In this document: positions 17,451-25,317 of the stretch, piece after piece
Layout: each line of letters starts with the position of its first letter
How positions within the stretch are numbered: position 1 is the stretch's first letter
Origin: VRUE01 sp963720805
GTDB taxonomy: Bacteria > Actinomycetota > Thermoleophilia > Solirubrobacterales > 70-9
Assembly: GCA_963720805.1 (NCBI GenBank)
Contig: CAVRGT010000012.1
Coordinates: forward strand, 1 to 64,000
Length of the DNA: 64,000 nt
Direction: 5' to 3'
Made by a program: the position numbers and the translations under genes
Notes under the pieces: model-generated
Database searches by the model: none
The model's input: only the letters and a program-made list of their open reading frames with translations
What the model was told of the DNA's origin: nothing

Positions 17451-18590
17451 TCAGTCGACCAGCAAGGGGATCCGCATCTCGACGGGCGTGAGCGAGCCGT
17501 GCAGGCCGACCAGGCGCAGCTCGTAGGGGAAGTCGGTCGACGCGAACAGGCCCCAGTCTCCCCGGGCGGCGACCACGACGTCGCCGAGCCGTGGCAGCAC
17601 CGAGCCCGACACCGCACCGAACCACCCGTTCGCGACGGCCTCGTCGCGGGTCAGCACCAGCGCCCGGTCGCCGAGCAGCCCGCGCCAGCGCGCGGCGACG
17701 TCGTCGACCGAACCGGCCGCGCAGTAGACATGGCGGAACCTCGCCTCGCCTCCGAGCAGCACGACCCCGTCGCGGAAGGCGGGGTCGTCGTCGACGTCGA
17801 CGCGGTGGTGCGGCGGGCAGTCGACCATGCCGTGGTCGGCGATCACGAGCAGCCGGGTGTACGACGGCAGGGCGTCGCGCAGCTGCTCGGCCTCGGCGTC
17901 GATGATCGCCAGCTGTTGGAGCCACTGGGCCGAGGCGACGCCGTAGCGGTGGCCGGTCCAGTCGAGGTCGCCGTCGTAGAGATAGGTGAGGGACGGCCGG
18001 GCCCGAGCGGCGGCGACCGCGCCCGCGATGCGCTCCCCGGCCCGGTCGGCGCCGACGTAGTCGCCGCCGCGGTGGGCGGCCACGGTCAGCCCGGAGGAGC
18101 GGAACTCGCGCTTGTTCACGGTCGTCACCACCACGCCGGCCGCCTCCAGCGTCTGGAACCGGGTGCGGTGCGGCTGCCACTGGAGCGGGTCGACGTCCTT
18201 GTCCCAGAAGAGCGCGTTGAGCAGGCGGTCGGAGCCCGGCACCCGCGAGGTGAACCCGACGACACCGTGCCCTCCCGGCGCGAGCCCGGTGCCCAGCGAG
18301 GTCAGGCTGGTCGCCGTCGTCGAGGGGACACCGGCGGTGCCGGTGGCCTCGGCGCCCAGCAACCCGGAGAGGTACGGCGCGGCGTGGGCGTGAGCCGCGA
18401 GCAGGTCGGCGCCGAGACCGTCGACCAGGAACACGACGTACGACGTCGCCTCGGGCAGGTGCAGCCCGACCGCCTCGTCCGTGGCCTGGGCACGCCCGAG
18501 CGCGACAGCCACCGCGGGGAGCACGTCGGACAGCGACCGCTGGCCGTAGGCAGGGTCGAGGAACCCAGGTTCCGGGTCGGGGTGGGTCAT
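17451..18590 (-). CDS. Alkaline phosphatase superfamily (nucleotide pyrophosphatase/phosphodiesterase-like) protein
   Basis: A 379-residue protein. YVVFLVDGLGADLL (about residues 50-63) carries the first metal Asp. VPSTTATSLTSLGTG contains the nucleophile Thr. YLYDGDLDWTGHRYG and LLVIADHGMVDCPPHHR supply the remaining metal ligands (D-x3-H, DHGM, H). The family hydrolyses phosphodiesters or phosphonates; no signal peptide is visible, so it is probably cytoplasmic. The ATG at 18590 lies 10 bp downstream of the DUF5998 stop, so the two genes are likely co-transcribed, as is usual for this pair in actinomycetes. Confidence 0.82.
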   Translation of the reverse strand: MTHPDPEPGFLDPAYGQRSLSDVLPAVAVALGRAQATDEAVGLHLPEATSYVVFLVDGLGADLLAAHAHAAPYLSGLLGAEATGTAGVPSTTATSLTSLGTGLAPGGHGVVGFTSRVPGSDRLLNALFWDKDVDPLQWQPHRTRFQTLEAAGVVVTTVNKREFRSSGLTVAAHRGGDYVGADRAGERIAGAVAAARARPSLTYLYDGDLDWTGHRYGVASAQWLQQLAIIDAEAEQLRDALPSYTRLLVIADHGMVDCPPHHRVDVDDDPAFRDGVVLLGGEARFRHVYCAAGSVDDVAARWRGLLGDRALVLTRDEAVANGWFGAVSGSVLPRLGDVVVAARGDWGLFASTDFPYELRLVGLHGSLTPVEMRIPLLVD

Positions 18591-18600
18591 CGAGGCGGGC

Positions 18601-19152
18601 TCAGCCCTGGGTCCGCGCCGAGAGCGACTCGGCGAAGGCCAGCAGCGTCGGCACCGCCTCGGGGCCATCGGCGGCCGCCGACACCCGGATCGAGAAGTCG
18701 TCGGCGGACATCGTGCCGGTGTAGCCGTGGTCGGCGTCGCACTCCGGGTCGCCGCAGGTGGCGGGCTCGAGGTCGAGCCGGGAGACACCGCCCCAGCCGA
18801 TCGTCAGCACGGCCTCGGCAGCCGGTTTCGGGCCGTCGGTGGGGTTGGTGACCATCCGGGTCACCACGACCGACTTCACCGACACCAACGAGATCGCCTC
18901 GGTGGAGGTCGAGGTATAGGGCGCCGGCAGCATGTCGTCGCCCTCGTGCTCGTCGGTGTGGGCCAGGATCAGCCGGCTCGGCGTCAGCACCACGACCGTG
19001 AGGTGACGGCGTACCTCGTCGCGGTCGAAGGTCGGCTCGTGGTGGACGAAGAACGACACGACGTCCTCGCCCGCAACCGCCCGCATCACCCCGTCGGCGA
19101 CCACCTCGGGGTAGTAGCCCGTGCGGTCGATAGCCTCCTTCAGCCCCTGCAT
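18601..19152 (-). CDS. DUF5998 family protein
   Basis: A 183-residue protein starting MQGLKEAIDRTGYYPEVVADGV. It has a central VVVLTPSRLILAHTDEHEGD and a later CGDPECDADHGYTGTMSADDFSIRVSA, the pattern of DUF5998. The paired Cys (C-x4-C) could bind metal. There are no membrane segments. It sits between an acyl-CoA synthetase gene and a phosphatase gene, a neighbourhood I recall for this family in Nocardioides-like genomes. Function unknown. Confidence 0.8.
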   Translation of the reverse strand: MQGLKEAIDRTGYYPEVVADGVMRAVAGEDVVSFFVHHEPTFDRDEVRRHLTVVVLTPSRLILAHTDEHEGDDMLPAPYTSTSTEAISLVSVKSVVVTRMVTNPTDGPKPAAEAVLTIGWGGVSRLDLEPATCGDPECDADHGYTGTMSADDFSIRVSAAADGPEAVPTLLAFAESLSARTQG

Positions 19153-19185
19153 GAGGCGAGTCTGTCACGCCGGGGGGCAGCCCGC

Positions 19186-21318
19186 TCAGCCCGGGATGGT
19201 GTCGTCGACCGCGGCCGGGAGCCGACGCACGAACCAGTCGGACCGCGGGTCGGAGACCGGGTCGACCCGCGCGCGCGCCGTGAGCACGGAGCAGTGGTCG
19301 GCGCCGGCCAGCACCAGCGACAGCTCCAGCGACGAGACCTGCGGCAGGTCGTGCTGGAGCTGGGCCACGCGTGAGAGCAGGTCCTCGACCGCCGCGATGT
19401 CGACGACCTCGGAGCCGCGGTAGCCGAAGAGCATCGGCGCGGCCTTGATCTCACGGGTCATCGCGCCCGGGTCACGCGCGCCGAGCGGCGGGATCCGGTA
19501 GGACCGGTCCTCGAGCAGCTCCGACAGCGGCCCGGAGATGCCGAAGGACACCACCGGGCCGAACAGCGGGTCCTCCATGCTGCGGATGCTGAGCGGTACG
19601 CCGGGCTGGGCGACCTTCTGCACCACGAACCCGGCGGTGTCCGAGTCGTCGATCAGCTCGACCAGGGACTGCCAGGCGTCGCGCATCTCGGCCGGGCGGT
19701 CGATGTTGCGCCACACGTGGGCCAGGTCGGGGCGCTCGCGGAGCCGGTCGGTGGTGGCCTTGAGCACGACGTCCCAGCCGAGGTCACGACCCGCCTTGGT
19801 CGCCTGGGCCAGCGTCGTGACCCGGCGGGCCTCCCAGAGGTCGATGCCGTAGGCGGTCAGCAGGGCGTCGAGGTCGTCCGGTTCGAGCTCGGTGCCGTCG
19901 GGATTGTCGATGAGCAGCCGGTGGACCAGGCCCTTGGCCGCGGCCGGGTCGACCTCGGCGGGCACGACCGTCGGGCCGTTGGGGGTGCGCAGCCACACGG
20001 CGTAGTCGACGACGCGCGCGAGCGCGCGCACCGCCGCCTCGACGGCCGGGTACGACGGCACGGAGCCGCGGCCGGCCGTGGAGCCGGCCACGTCGGGCAC
20101 GCGCAGCAGCTCGGGGACGCCCTCCACGCCGAGGAACGACGAGACCAGCGGTTTGTCCGACTGCTCCCCCACAGCCGCGAGCACGTCGGCGACCTCCGCG
20201 CTCGAGACGTCGATCGGCGGGATGTAGACGGCGACCACGGAGTCGACCTCGGCGTCGTCGATGGCGGCGTCGAGCGCGTCCTCGAAGTCGGGACCGGTGG
20301 CTTCGGCGCCGAGCGCGACCGAGCGGGTGACCACCAGCCCCACGGAAGCCGCGGCGTCGGCCGCGAGCAGGCCGAGGGCGTCGGAGTTGCCGACGATCGC
20401 GACCCGACGCCCGCGCGGCAGCGGCTGGTGGGCGACCAGCTGGGCGACGTCGAACATCTCGTCGAGGGTGTCGACCTGGATCACGCCGGCCTGCCGGAAC
20501 ATCGCGTCGACCGCCTGCGGCGGTGCGCCGATCGTGCGCACCGAGTGGCCCATCGGCACGCCCTGCGTGGTCCGGCCCGAACGCATCGCGATGATCGGCT
20601 TGCGCAGCGAGACGCGGCGCGCGATCCGGCTGAACTTCCGCGGGTTGCCGATCGACTCGAGGTAGAGCAGCACCACCTCGGTCGAGTCGTCCTCCTCCCA
20701 GTACTGCAGGAGGTCGTTGCCCGACACGTCGGCACGGTTGCCGGCGCTGACGAACGTCGAGAGGCCGAGCCCGCGGTTGTTGACCTTCTCCAGGATCGCC
20801 GTACCGAGGGCGCCGGACTGGCAGAAGAAGCCGGCCCGGCCGCGTGCGGGCATCTGCGAGGAGAGCGAGGCGTTGAGGCTGACCTGGGGGTCGGTGTTGA
20901 TGATCCCGAGGCAGTTGGGACCGATCACGCGGAGCCCGTAGGACCGGGACAGCCCGACCAGCCGACGCTGCCGGTGTCGGCCCTCCTCACCGATCTCGGC
21001 GAAGCCCGAGGAGATGATGATCATCCCGTGCACGCCCTTCGCGGCGCAGTCGAGCACCACGTCCTGCACCGACTCGGCGGGCACCGCGACGATCGCGACG
21101 TCGACGTCGCCCGGGATGTCGCCGACCGCGGAGTACGCCGGCAACCCGGAGACCGCCTTGGCGAGCGGGTTCACGACGTAGACGCGCCCGGCGTAGTCGC
21201 CGAGCACGAGGTTGCGCACGAGCGCCTGGCCGACGGTGTCCTGGCGACGGGAGGCGCCGATCACCGCGACCGAGCGCGGGTTGAAGAACTTGTCGATCGA
21301 GGCGGACTCGGCGACGAC
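19186..21318 (-). CDS. ADP-forming acyl-CoA synthetase, N-terminal part missing at a sequence junction
   Basis: About 710 residues of an acetyl-CoA synthetase (NDP-forming)-like protein: a CoA-binding Rossmann domain (FFNPRSVAVIGASRR), the succinyl-CoA-ligase-like domain with IGPNCLGIIN and GFFCQSGALGTAI, then an ATP-grasp domain at the C-terminus (GWDVVLKATTD... SRIPP-like end). In Nocardioides-type genomes these proteins normally begin with a ~200-residue GNAT acetyltransferase domain. Here that part is replaced, in frame, by the first ~188 residues of KdpB. I therefore annotate the two halves separately. The role would be acyl-CoA formation and, with GNAT, lysine acylation. Partial. Confidence 0.8.
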   Translation of the reverse strand, partial: VVAESASIDKFFNPRSVAVIGASRRQDTVGQALVRNLVLGDYAGRVYVVNPLAKAVSGLPAYSAVGDIPGDVDVAIVAVPAESVQDVVLDCAAKGVHGMIIISSGFAEIGEEGRHRQRRLVGLSRSYGLRVIGPNCLGIINTDPQVSLNASLSSQMPARGRAGFFCQSGALGTAILEKVNNRGLGLSTFVSAGNRADVSGNDLLQYWEEDDSTEVVLLYLESIGNPRKFSRIARRVSLRKPIIAMRSGRTTQGVPMGHSVRTIGAPPQAVDAMFRQAGVIQVDTLDEMFDVAQLVAHQPLPRGRRVAIVGNSDALGLLAADAAASVGLVVTRSVALGAEATGPDFEDALDAAIDDAEVDSVVAVYIPPIDVSSAEVADVLAAVGEQSDKPLVSSFLGVEGVPELLRVPDVAGSTAGRGSVPSYPAVEAAVRALARVVDYAVWLRTPNGPTVVPAEVDPAAAKGLVHRLLIDNPDGTELEPDDLDALLTAYGIDLWEARRVTTLAQATKAGRDLGWDVVLKATTDRLRERPDLAHVWRNIDRPAEMRDAWQSLVELIDDSDTAGFVVQKVAQPGVPLSIRSMEDPLFGPVVSFGISGPLSELLEDRSYRIPPLGARDPGAMTREIKAAPMLFGYRGSEVVDIAAVEDLLSRVAQLQHDLPQVSSLELSLVLAGADHCSVLTARARVDPVSDPRSDWFVRRLPAAVDDTIPG

Positions 21319-21882
21319 CACGATCCGGTCCGAGAGCACCTTCGTGCCCCCGGTGACGGCACTGCGATCACCGCCGGCCTCCCGGATCACGGGGGCCGAC
21401 TCGCCTGTTATTGCCGACTCGTCGACCGAGGCGATGCCCTCGATCACGGTGCCGTCGCCGGGGACTGCCTCGCCGGCCTCGACCACGACGACGTCGCCGC
21501 GAACCAGCTCGGCCGCCGGCTTCTCGCCGCCGTCGCGCAGGCGGGCGACGGTCTCGGTCCGCATCGAGCGCAGGCTCGCCGCCTGGGCGCGGCCGCGGCC
21601 CTCGGCCAGCGCCTCGGCGAGGTTGGCGAAGACAACGGTGAGCCAGAGCCAGACGGTGACGCTGAAGGTGAACCAGGAGGGCTCGTGACCGCCGCCCAGC
21701 GGGCCGGCGCCGAAGACCTGGATCAACCAGGCGACGGTGGTGATCAGGGCGCCGATCTCGACCACGAACATCACCGGGTTGCGCGCCTGCACCCGCGGGT
21801 CGAGCTTGCGCAGCGACTCGATCAGCGCCGGGCGCAGGATCTCGGGGTCGAACAGGGATCGGGGCTGGTTCTCAGTGCTCAT
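21319..21882 (-). CDS. kdpB: KdpB, potassium-transporting P-type ATPase subunit B, truncated after ~188 residues
   Basis: Residues 1-188 match KdpB: RPALIESLRKLDPRVQARNPVMF, the first two membrane helices, FANLAEALAEGRGRAQAASLR, and the actuator-domain loop VDESAITGESAPVIREAGG followed by VTGGTKVLSDRIVV. The sequence then leaves the family. The phosphorylation motif DKTGT, nucleotide-binding domain and last helices (about 500 residues) are absent, so the encoded product could not pump K+. The ATG overlaps the kdpC stop (ATGA). The break coincides with a change of genome type, so the truncation is probably an assembly artefact. Confidence 0.88.
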
Positions 21883-22532
21883 TTGATCGGCGCCTCTTCG
21901 TCGAGTGCGAGGTTGAGTTGCAGGACGTTCACCCCTGGCTCGCCGAAGACCCCGAGGAAGCGGCCGTTGGTGTGGGCCGCGATCAGGTCGTCGACCTTGC
22001 CCAGGGGAAGCTGGCGAACTGTGGCGATGCGGTGCGCCTGGATCCCCGCGTTCGCTTCGGAGATTTCCGGGTCGACCCCGGAGCCCGACATCGTGATCGC
22101 GTCGACCGGCACGTCTTCCTTGGTCAGCGACTTGTCGTAGGGCTTGTTGAGCTTGACGTAGGCGGCGAGGTTTTCCCGCACCGCTTCGCGCTCTTCGACG
22201 CTGTTGGGGCCGGAGTTGGAGAAGAAGGTCGTATTGGCGGCATACCCTGACTGTGAGGGCCGCGGCTGGAAGTAGCGCTTGTCGGGAGCCAGAACTTCTT
22301 CGCCTTCTTCGTCGAGCACGGGCTTGCCGTTCTTGCCGATGAGCGGCCGCGAGAACGACTGGCCGATCAGGCTCGAGCCGACCAAACTGCCGTCTACGGT
22401 CAACTTCGAGCCATCCGCCTTGCCGGGGAAGACGACCTGTGAGATGCCGGTCATCGCCAGCGGGTAGGCAAGGCCGAAGACCAGCGTGAAAGCGATCACG
22501 GCGAGAATCGAAGTGACGACCATGCGGCGCAT
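21879..22532 (-). CDS. kdpC: KdpC, potassium-transporting ATPase subunit C
   Basis: A 217-residue protein: one N-terminal membrane helix (SILAVIAFTLVFGLAYPLAM), GSLIGQSFSRP, YFQPRPSQSGY and the C-terminal VNVLQLNLALDE, all typical of KdpC, the single-span chaperone-like subunit of the KdpFABC pump. It is about 20 residues longer than the E. coli type, with an insertion (NGKPVLDEEGEEVLAP) before the PRPSxxGY block. The gene order is kdpA-kdpC-kdpB, not the usual kdpA-kdpB-kdpC. It starts 2 bp after the kdpA stop and overlaps kdpB. Confidence 0.93.
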   Translation of the reverse strand: MRRMVVTSILAVIAFTLVFGLAYPLAMTGISQVVFPGKADGSKLTVDGSLVGSSLIGQSFSRPLIGKNGKPVLDEEGEEVLAPDKRYFQPRPSQSGYAANTTFFSNSGPNSVEEREAVRENLAAYVKLNKPYDKSLTKEDVPVDAITMSGSGVDPEISEANAGIQAHRIATVRQLPLGKVDDLIAAHTNGRFLGVFGEPGVNVLQLNLALDEEAPIK

Positions 22533-22533
22533 C

Positions 22534-24288
22534 TCAGAAAAGCCTCGCGGTCAGGCTCTGCACGACCGGGCCGAGCAGGAGGGCGGGGAAGAAGGTGAGG
22601 GCGCCGACCAGGATGATTACGCCAACAAGAAGGATGACGAAGGTCGGAGTGTCGGTCCGCATCGTGCCCGGGCCGGCCGGAGAGACCTTCTTGCCGGCGA
22701 GCGAGCCGGCGACAGCGAGCACGAGGATGATCGGAATGAAGCGAGCCAACGTCATCGTCGCGCCGCCGAGCAGGTCGGCGAAGGAGATCCCGTAGGCGCC
22801 GTGGTTGCCGGGCGCGTTCGGCTGTACGAATCCGGTGTAGCCGGCAAAGGCGGAGCCGTTGTTGTTGGCCTGGGAGAGGTAGGCGTAGAGGGTCTCGGAG
22901 AAGCCCTGCGGACCGGCCTGGTAGATCGAGCGCAGGCCGGCGCGGGTCGCGACCGCCAGCCCGGTCGTCGCCAGCACAGCAAGCGGGGTGACGAGGATTC
23001 CAAGCGAGAGCAGCTTGATCTCCCGTGCCTGGATCTTCTTGCCCAAGTACTCCGGCGTTCGGCCGACCATCAGGCCGCCGATGAAGACCGCCAGCAGGAC
23101 GTAGAGCAGCATCGTGTACAAGCCGGTGCCGACGCCGCCGAAGACCACCTCGCTGGTGCCGAGGCCGGACATCGGGACGAGGCCGCCAAGGCCCGTGTAG
23201 GAGTCGTGGGCGGAGTTGACCGAGCCGTTGGAGGTGACGGTCGTCGTCGTTGCCCAGAGCGCCGACTCGGCGATCCCGTTGCGCTGCTCCTTGCCTTCCA
23301 TGTTGCCGCCGGTGGAGCCGGCGATCGCCTTGGTCGGCGTGCCGGCGGCGTGCTCTGCCGGAGTGCCGTGCTGCTCGGCGGGGATGATCACAATCACGAA
23401 GGCGAGGTAGATCGCCAGCATCGCGGCGAAGATCGACCAGCCCTCGCGCTGGCGCCCGACCATCTTCCCGTAGGTGTAGGTGAGGGCGGCGGGGATGAGG
23501 ATGATCGAGAGCAGCTCGATGAAGTTGGTCAGCTGGCTCGGGTTCTCGAACGGCATCGCTGAGTTGACGCTGAAGAAGCCGCCGCCGTTGGTGCCGAGCT
23601 GCTTGATCGCGATCTGCGAGGCCGCCGGGCCCATCGCCAGAGCCTGTTCGGCCCCCTCGACCGTCTTCGCGATGCCGGCGCCGGAGAGCGTCTGCACGAC
23701 GCCCTGGGAGACGAGGATCAGCCCGACGATCACCGAGAGCGGCAGCAGCACGTAGAAGAGGCTGCGGGTCAGGTCCTGCCAGAAGTTGCCGAGGCCGGGG
23801 CCGCTGCGTCCGATGATGCCGCGGATGAAGGCGAGCAGGACGCAGATGCCGACCGCGGGAGTGACGAAGTTCTGCACGGTCAGCCCGGCCATCTGCGAGA
23901 AGTAGGTCAGCGTCGTTTCGCCGCCGTAGTACTGCCAGTTGGTGTTGGAGACGAAGGAGGAGGCGGTGTTGAAGCTGAGATCCCAAGGCCCCGAGTGGAA
24001 GCCTTCGGGGTTGAAGGGGTGGATGCCCTGGGTGCGCAGGATCAGGTAGAGCGCGATCCAGGAAAAGACGGAGAAGAGGACGAGATTCTTGGAATATGCC
24101 TTCCAGTCATGTTCTTCGGAGGTGTCGACGCGCAGCACCCGGTAGGTGAATCGCTCGACCGGTCCGAGAACGGGGCTGAGGAAGACACGTTCGCCGCTGA
24201 AGACCCGCGCCATGTATTTGCCGAGCAACGGCGTCAGGGCGATTACCACCGCGACGAAAATGGCTACCTGCAGCCAACCTTGCGCCAT
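22534..24288 (-). CDS. kdpA: KdpA, potassium-binding channel-like subunit
   Basis: A 584-residue polytopic protein of the SKT superfamily that forms the K+ entry pore of KdpFABC. Visible landmarks are PLLGKYMARVFSGE near residue 20, NTASSFVSNTNWQYYGGE (first selectivity loop), GTNGGGFFSVNSAMPFENP (second), and a later SNGSVNSAHDSYTGLGG and NNNGSAFAGY (third and fourth). All four pore loops are present. The ATG overlaps the kdpF stop (TGATG). Located on the right-hand genome type. Confidence 0.95.
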   Translation of the reverse strand: MAQGWLQVAIFVAVVIALTPLLGKYMARVFSGERVFLSPVLGPVERFTYRVLRVDTSEEHDWKAYSKNLVLFSVFSWIALYLILRTQGIHPFNPEGFHSGPWDLSFNTASSFVSNTNWQYYGGETTLTYFSQMAGLTVQNFVTPAVGICVLLAFIRGIIGRSGPGLGNFWQDLTRSLFYVLLPLSVIVGLILVSQGVVQTLSGAGIAKTVEGAEQALAMGPAASQIAIKQLGTNGGGFFSVNSAMPFENPSQLTNFIELLSIILIPAALTYTYGKMVGRQREGWSIFAAMLAIYLAFVIVIIPAEQHGTPAEHAAGTPTKAIAGSTGGNMEGKEQRNGIAESALWATTTTVTSNGSVNSAHDSYTGLGGLVPMSGLGTSEVVFGGVGTGLYTMLLYVLLAVFIGGLMVGRTPEYLGKKIQAREIKLLSLGILVTPLAVLATTGLAVATRAGLRSIYQAGPQGFSETLYAYLSQANNNGSAFAGYTGFVQPNAPGNHGAYGISFADLLGGATMTLARFIPIILVLAVAGSLAGKKVSPAGPGTMRTDTPTFVILLVGVIILVGALTFFPALLLGPVVQSLTARLF

Positions 24289-24401
24289 CAGAGCTTCTCC
24301 CCGCGAAGCAGCGCGTAGAGCAGGTAGGCGAAGACGAGCGCGGAGGCGACCAATCCGAAGACGTCGGCGCCGGCCAAGGTGGCCAGGACGACAGCACTCA
24401 T
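24288..24401 (-). CDS. kdpF: KdpF small membrane subunit
   Basis: A 37-residue single-span peptide: MSAVVLATLAGADVFGLVAS, then ALVFAYLLYALLRGEKL. The ending YLLYALLRGEKL matches the YLxxALLRPExF consensus of KdpF, which stabilises the Kdp complex. The start ATG overlaps the stop of the upstream 41-codon frame (ATGA), and its stop overlaps kdpA. The usual KdpF is about 30 residues; this one has a slightly longer N-terminus. Confidence 0.85.
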   Translation of the reverse strand: MSAVVLATLAGADVFGLVASALVFAYLLYALLRGEKL

Positions 24402-24523
24402 ATCCGGTCGATCAGGTCGATCGCCCAGTAGATCAGGGCGAAGAGGCCCACCGAGAGGACGATCGCGAAAACATCGGCGATCGGACTGCCCCCTCCGGGA
24501 AAGATGTCGGCAAATGAGAGCAC
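24398..24523 (-). CDS. 41-residue membrane peptide upstream of kdpF
   Basis: A GTG-started frame reading VLSFADIFPGGGSPIADVF, then AIVLSVGLFALIYWAIDLIDRI. It has one clear membrane helix (about residues 16-35). The stop overlaps the kdpF start (ATGA), and TGAGGTG 13-19 nt before the GTG can serve as ribosome binding site. Tight coupling to kdpF implies it is translated and acts with the Kdp pump. Similar one-helix frames ahead of kdpF occur in other actinobacteria as far as I recall, without an assigned role. It is too short for most gene finders. Confidence 0.65.
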   Translation of the reverse strand: MLSFADIFPGGGSPIADVFAIVLSVGLFALIYWAIDLIDRI

Positions 24524-24636
24524 ACGACGATCTTGCACCTCAGGCCGTCAAGCGTGTGTGTGCAATCGGCCCCTCACCGTGCAGATTTCATAAAGATGCG
24601 CGCACGCTGACCCTGTTCGGAGTCGCCGCCCTCAAC
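24524..24636 (-). promoter_or_regulatory. Putative kdp leader/promoter region
   Basis: A 113-base spacer between the kdpE stop and the 41-codon frame, less GC-rich than its flanks. On the minus strand it contains ATCTTTATGAAATC, a weak resemblance to T/A-rich KdpE operators. The read is tentative. Confidence 0.3.
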
Positions 24637-25317
24637 CTACAGCGCGATTCGGTAGCCGACGCCGGGGTCGGTGCGGATCAGCTCGCCGCCCTCGCCCGCT
24701 TCGATCTTGCGTCGCAGGTTCGCCACGTGGGTGCGCAGGGTGGCGGTGTCGTTGCTCCAGGCCGGGCCCCAGACCTCGGTCAGCAGCGCCCGGTGGGTCA
24801 TCAGGCGGCCGCGGTTGCGGACCAGCGCCCGCAGCACCTGGAACTCGGTCGGGGTCAGGTGGATTTCCTCGCCCCCGCGCGAGACCGAGTGGGCCGCCAG
24901 GTCGATGCTCAGCTCGCCGATCTCGACCGTGGGCTCCTCCTCCCCCCCGGGCGCCCGGCGCAGCGCCGCCTGCAGGCGGGCGACCAGCTCGGGCGGGCCG
25001 AAGGGCTTGGTCACATAGTCGTCGGCCCCCGCCGCCAGCGCCCGCACCTTGGCCTCCTCCTCGCCGACGGCCGAGAGCACGATGATCGGCATCTCGCTCC
25101 ACTCGCGCAGCCGTTCGGTGACCTCGATGCCGTCGATGTCGGGCAGCATCAGGTCGACGATCGCCGCAGCCGGTGGCTTCACCGAAGCCAGGTCGAGGGC
25201 CTCCTCGCCGCTTTCGGCGGGGACCGCCTCATAGCCGGCGTCGCGGAGGATCACCTTCAGCGCCCGCAGGATCTGCGGCTCGTCGTCGCAGGCGAGGACC
25301 CGCTGGCGCTCGCTCAC
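24637..25317 (-). CDS. kdpE: KdpE-type response regulator (OmpR family)
   Basis: A 226-residue regulator. The receiver domain has the acidic pair at residues 11-12, phospho-acceptor D55 (VDLMLPDIDG), and Lys near 104 (YVTKPFG). The C-terminal winged helix shows LTPTEFQVLRALVRNRGRLMTH and LRTHVANLRRKIE...GVGYRI, typical of OmpR/KdpE. The GTG at 25317 is chosen because it overlaps the kinase stop (GTGA). Lying between the kinase and kdpFAC, it most likely activates the pump genes under potassium limitation or osmotic stress. Confidence 0.88.
   Translation of the reverse strand: MSERQRVLACDDEPQILRALKVILRDAGYEAVPAESGEEALDLASVKPPAAAIVDLMLPDIDGIEVTERLREWSEMPIIVLSAVGEEEAKVRALAAGADDYVTKPFGPPELVARLQAALRRAPGGEEEPTVEIGELSIDLAAHSVSRGGEEIHLTPTEFQVLRALVRNRGRLMTHRALLTEVWGPAWSNDTATLRTHVANLRRKIEAGEGGELIRTDPGVGYRIAL

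Noticed and set aside
19186..21882. A genuine KdpB/acyl-CoA synthetase fusion protein
   Set aside because: Both halves lack essential parts and the junction coincides with a change of genome type, so I treat it as two partial genes. The alternative is kept as a finding.
24570..24600. A definite KdpE operator
   Set aside because: Only a short T/A-rich match; too weak to call without further sites.
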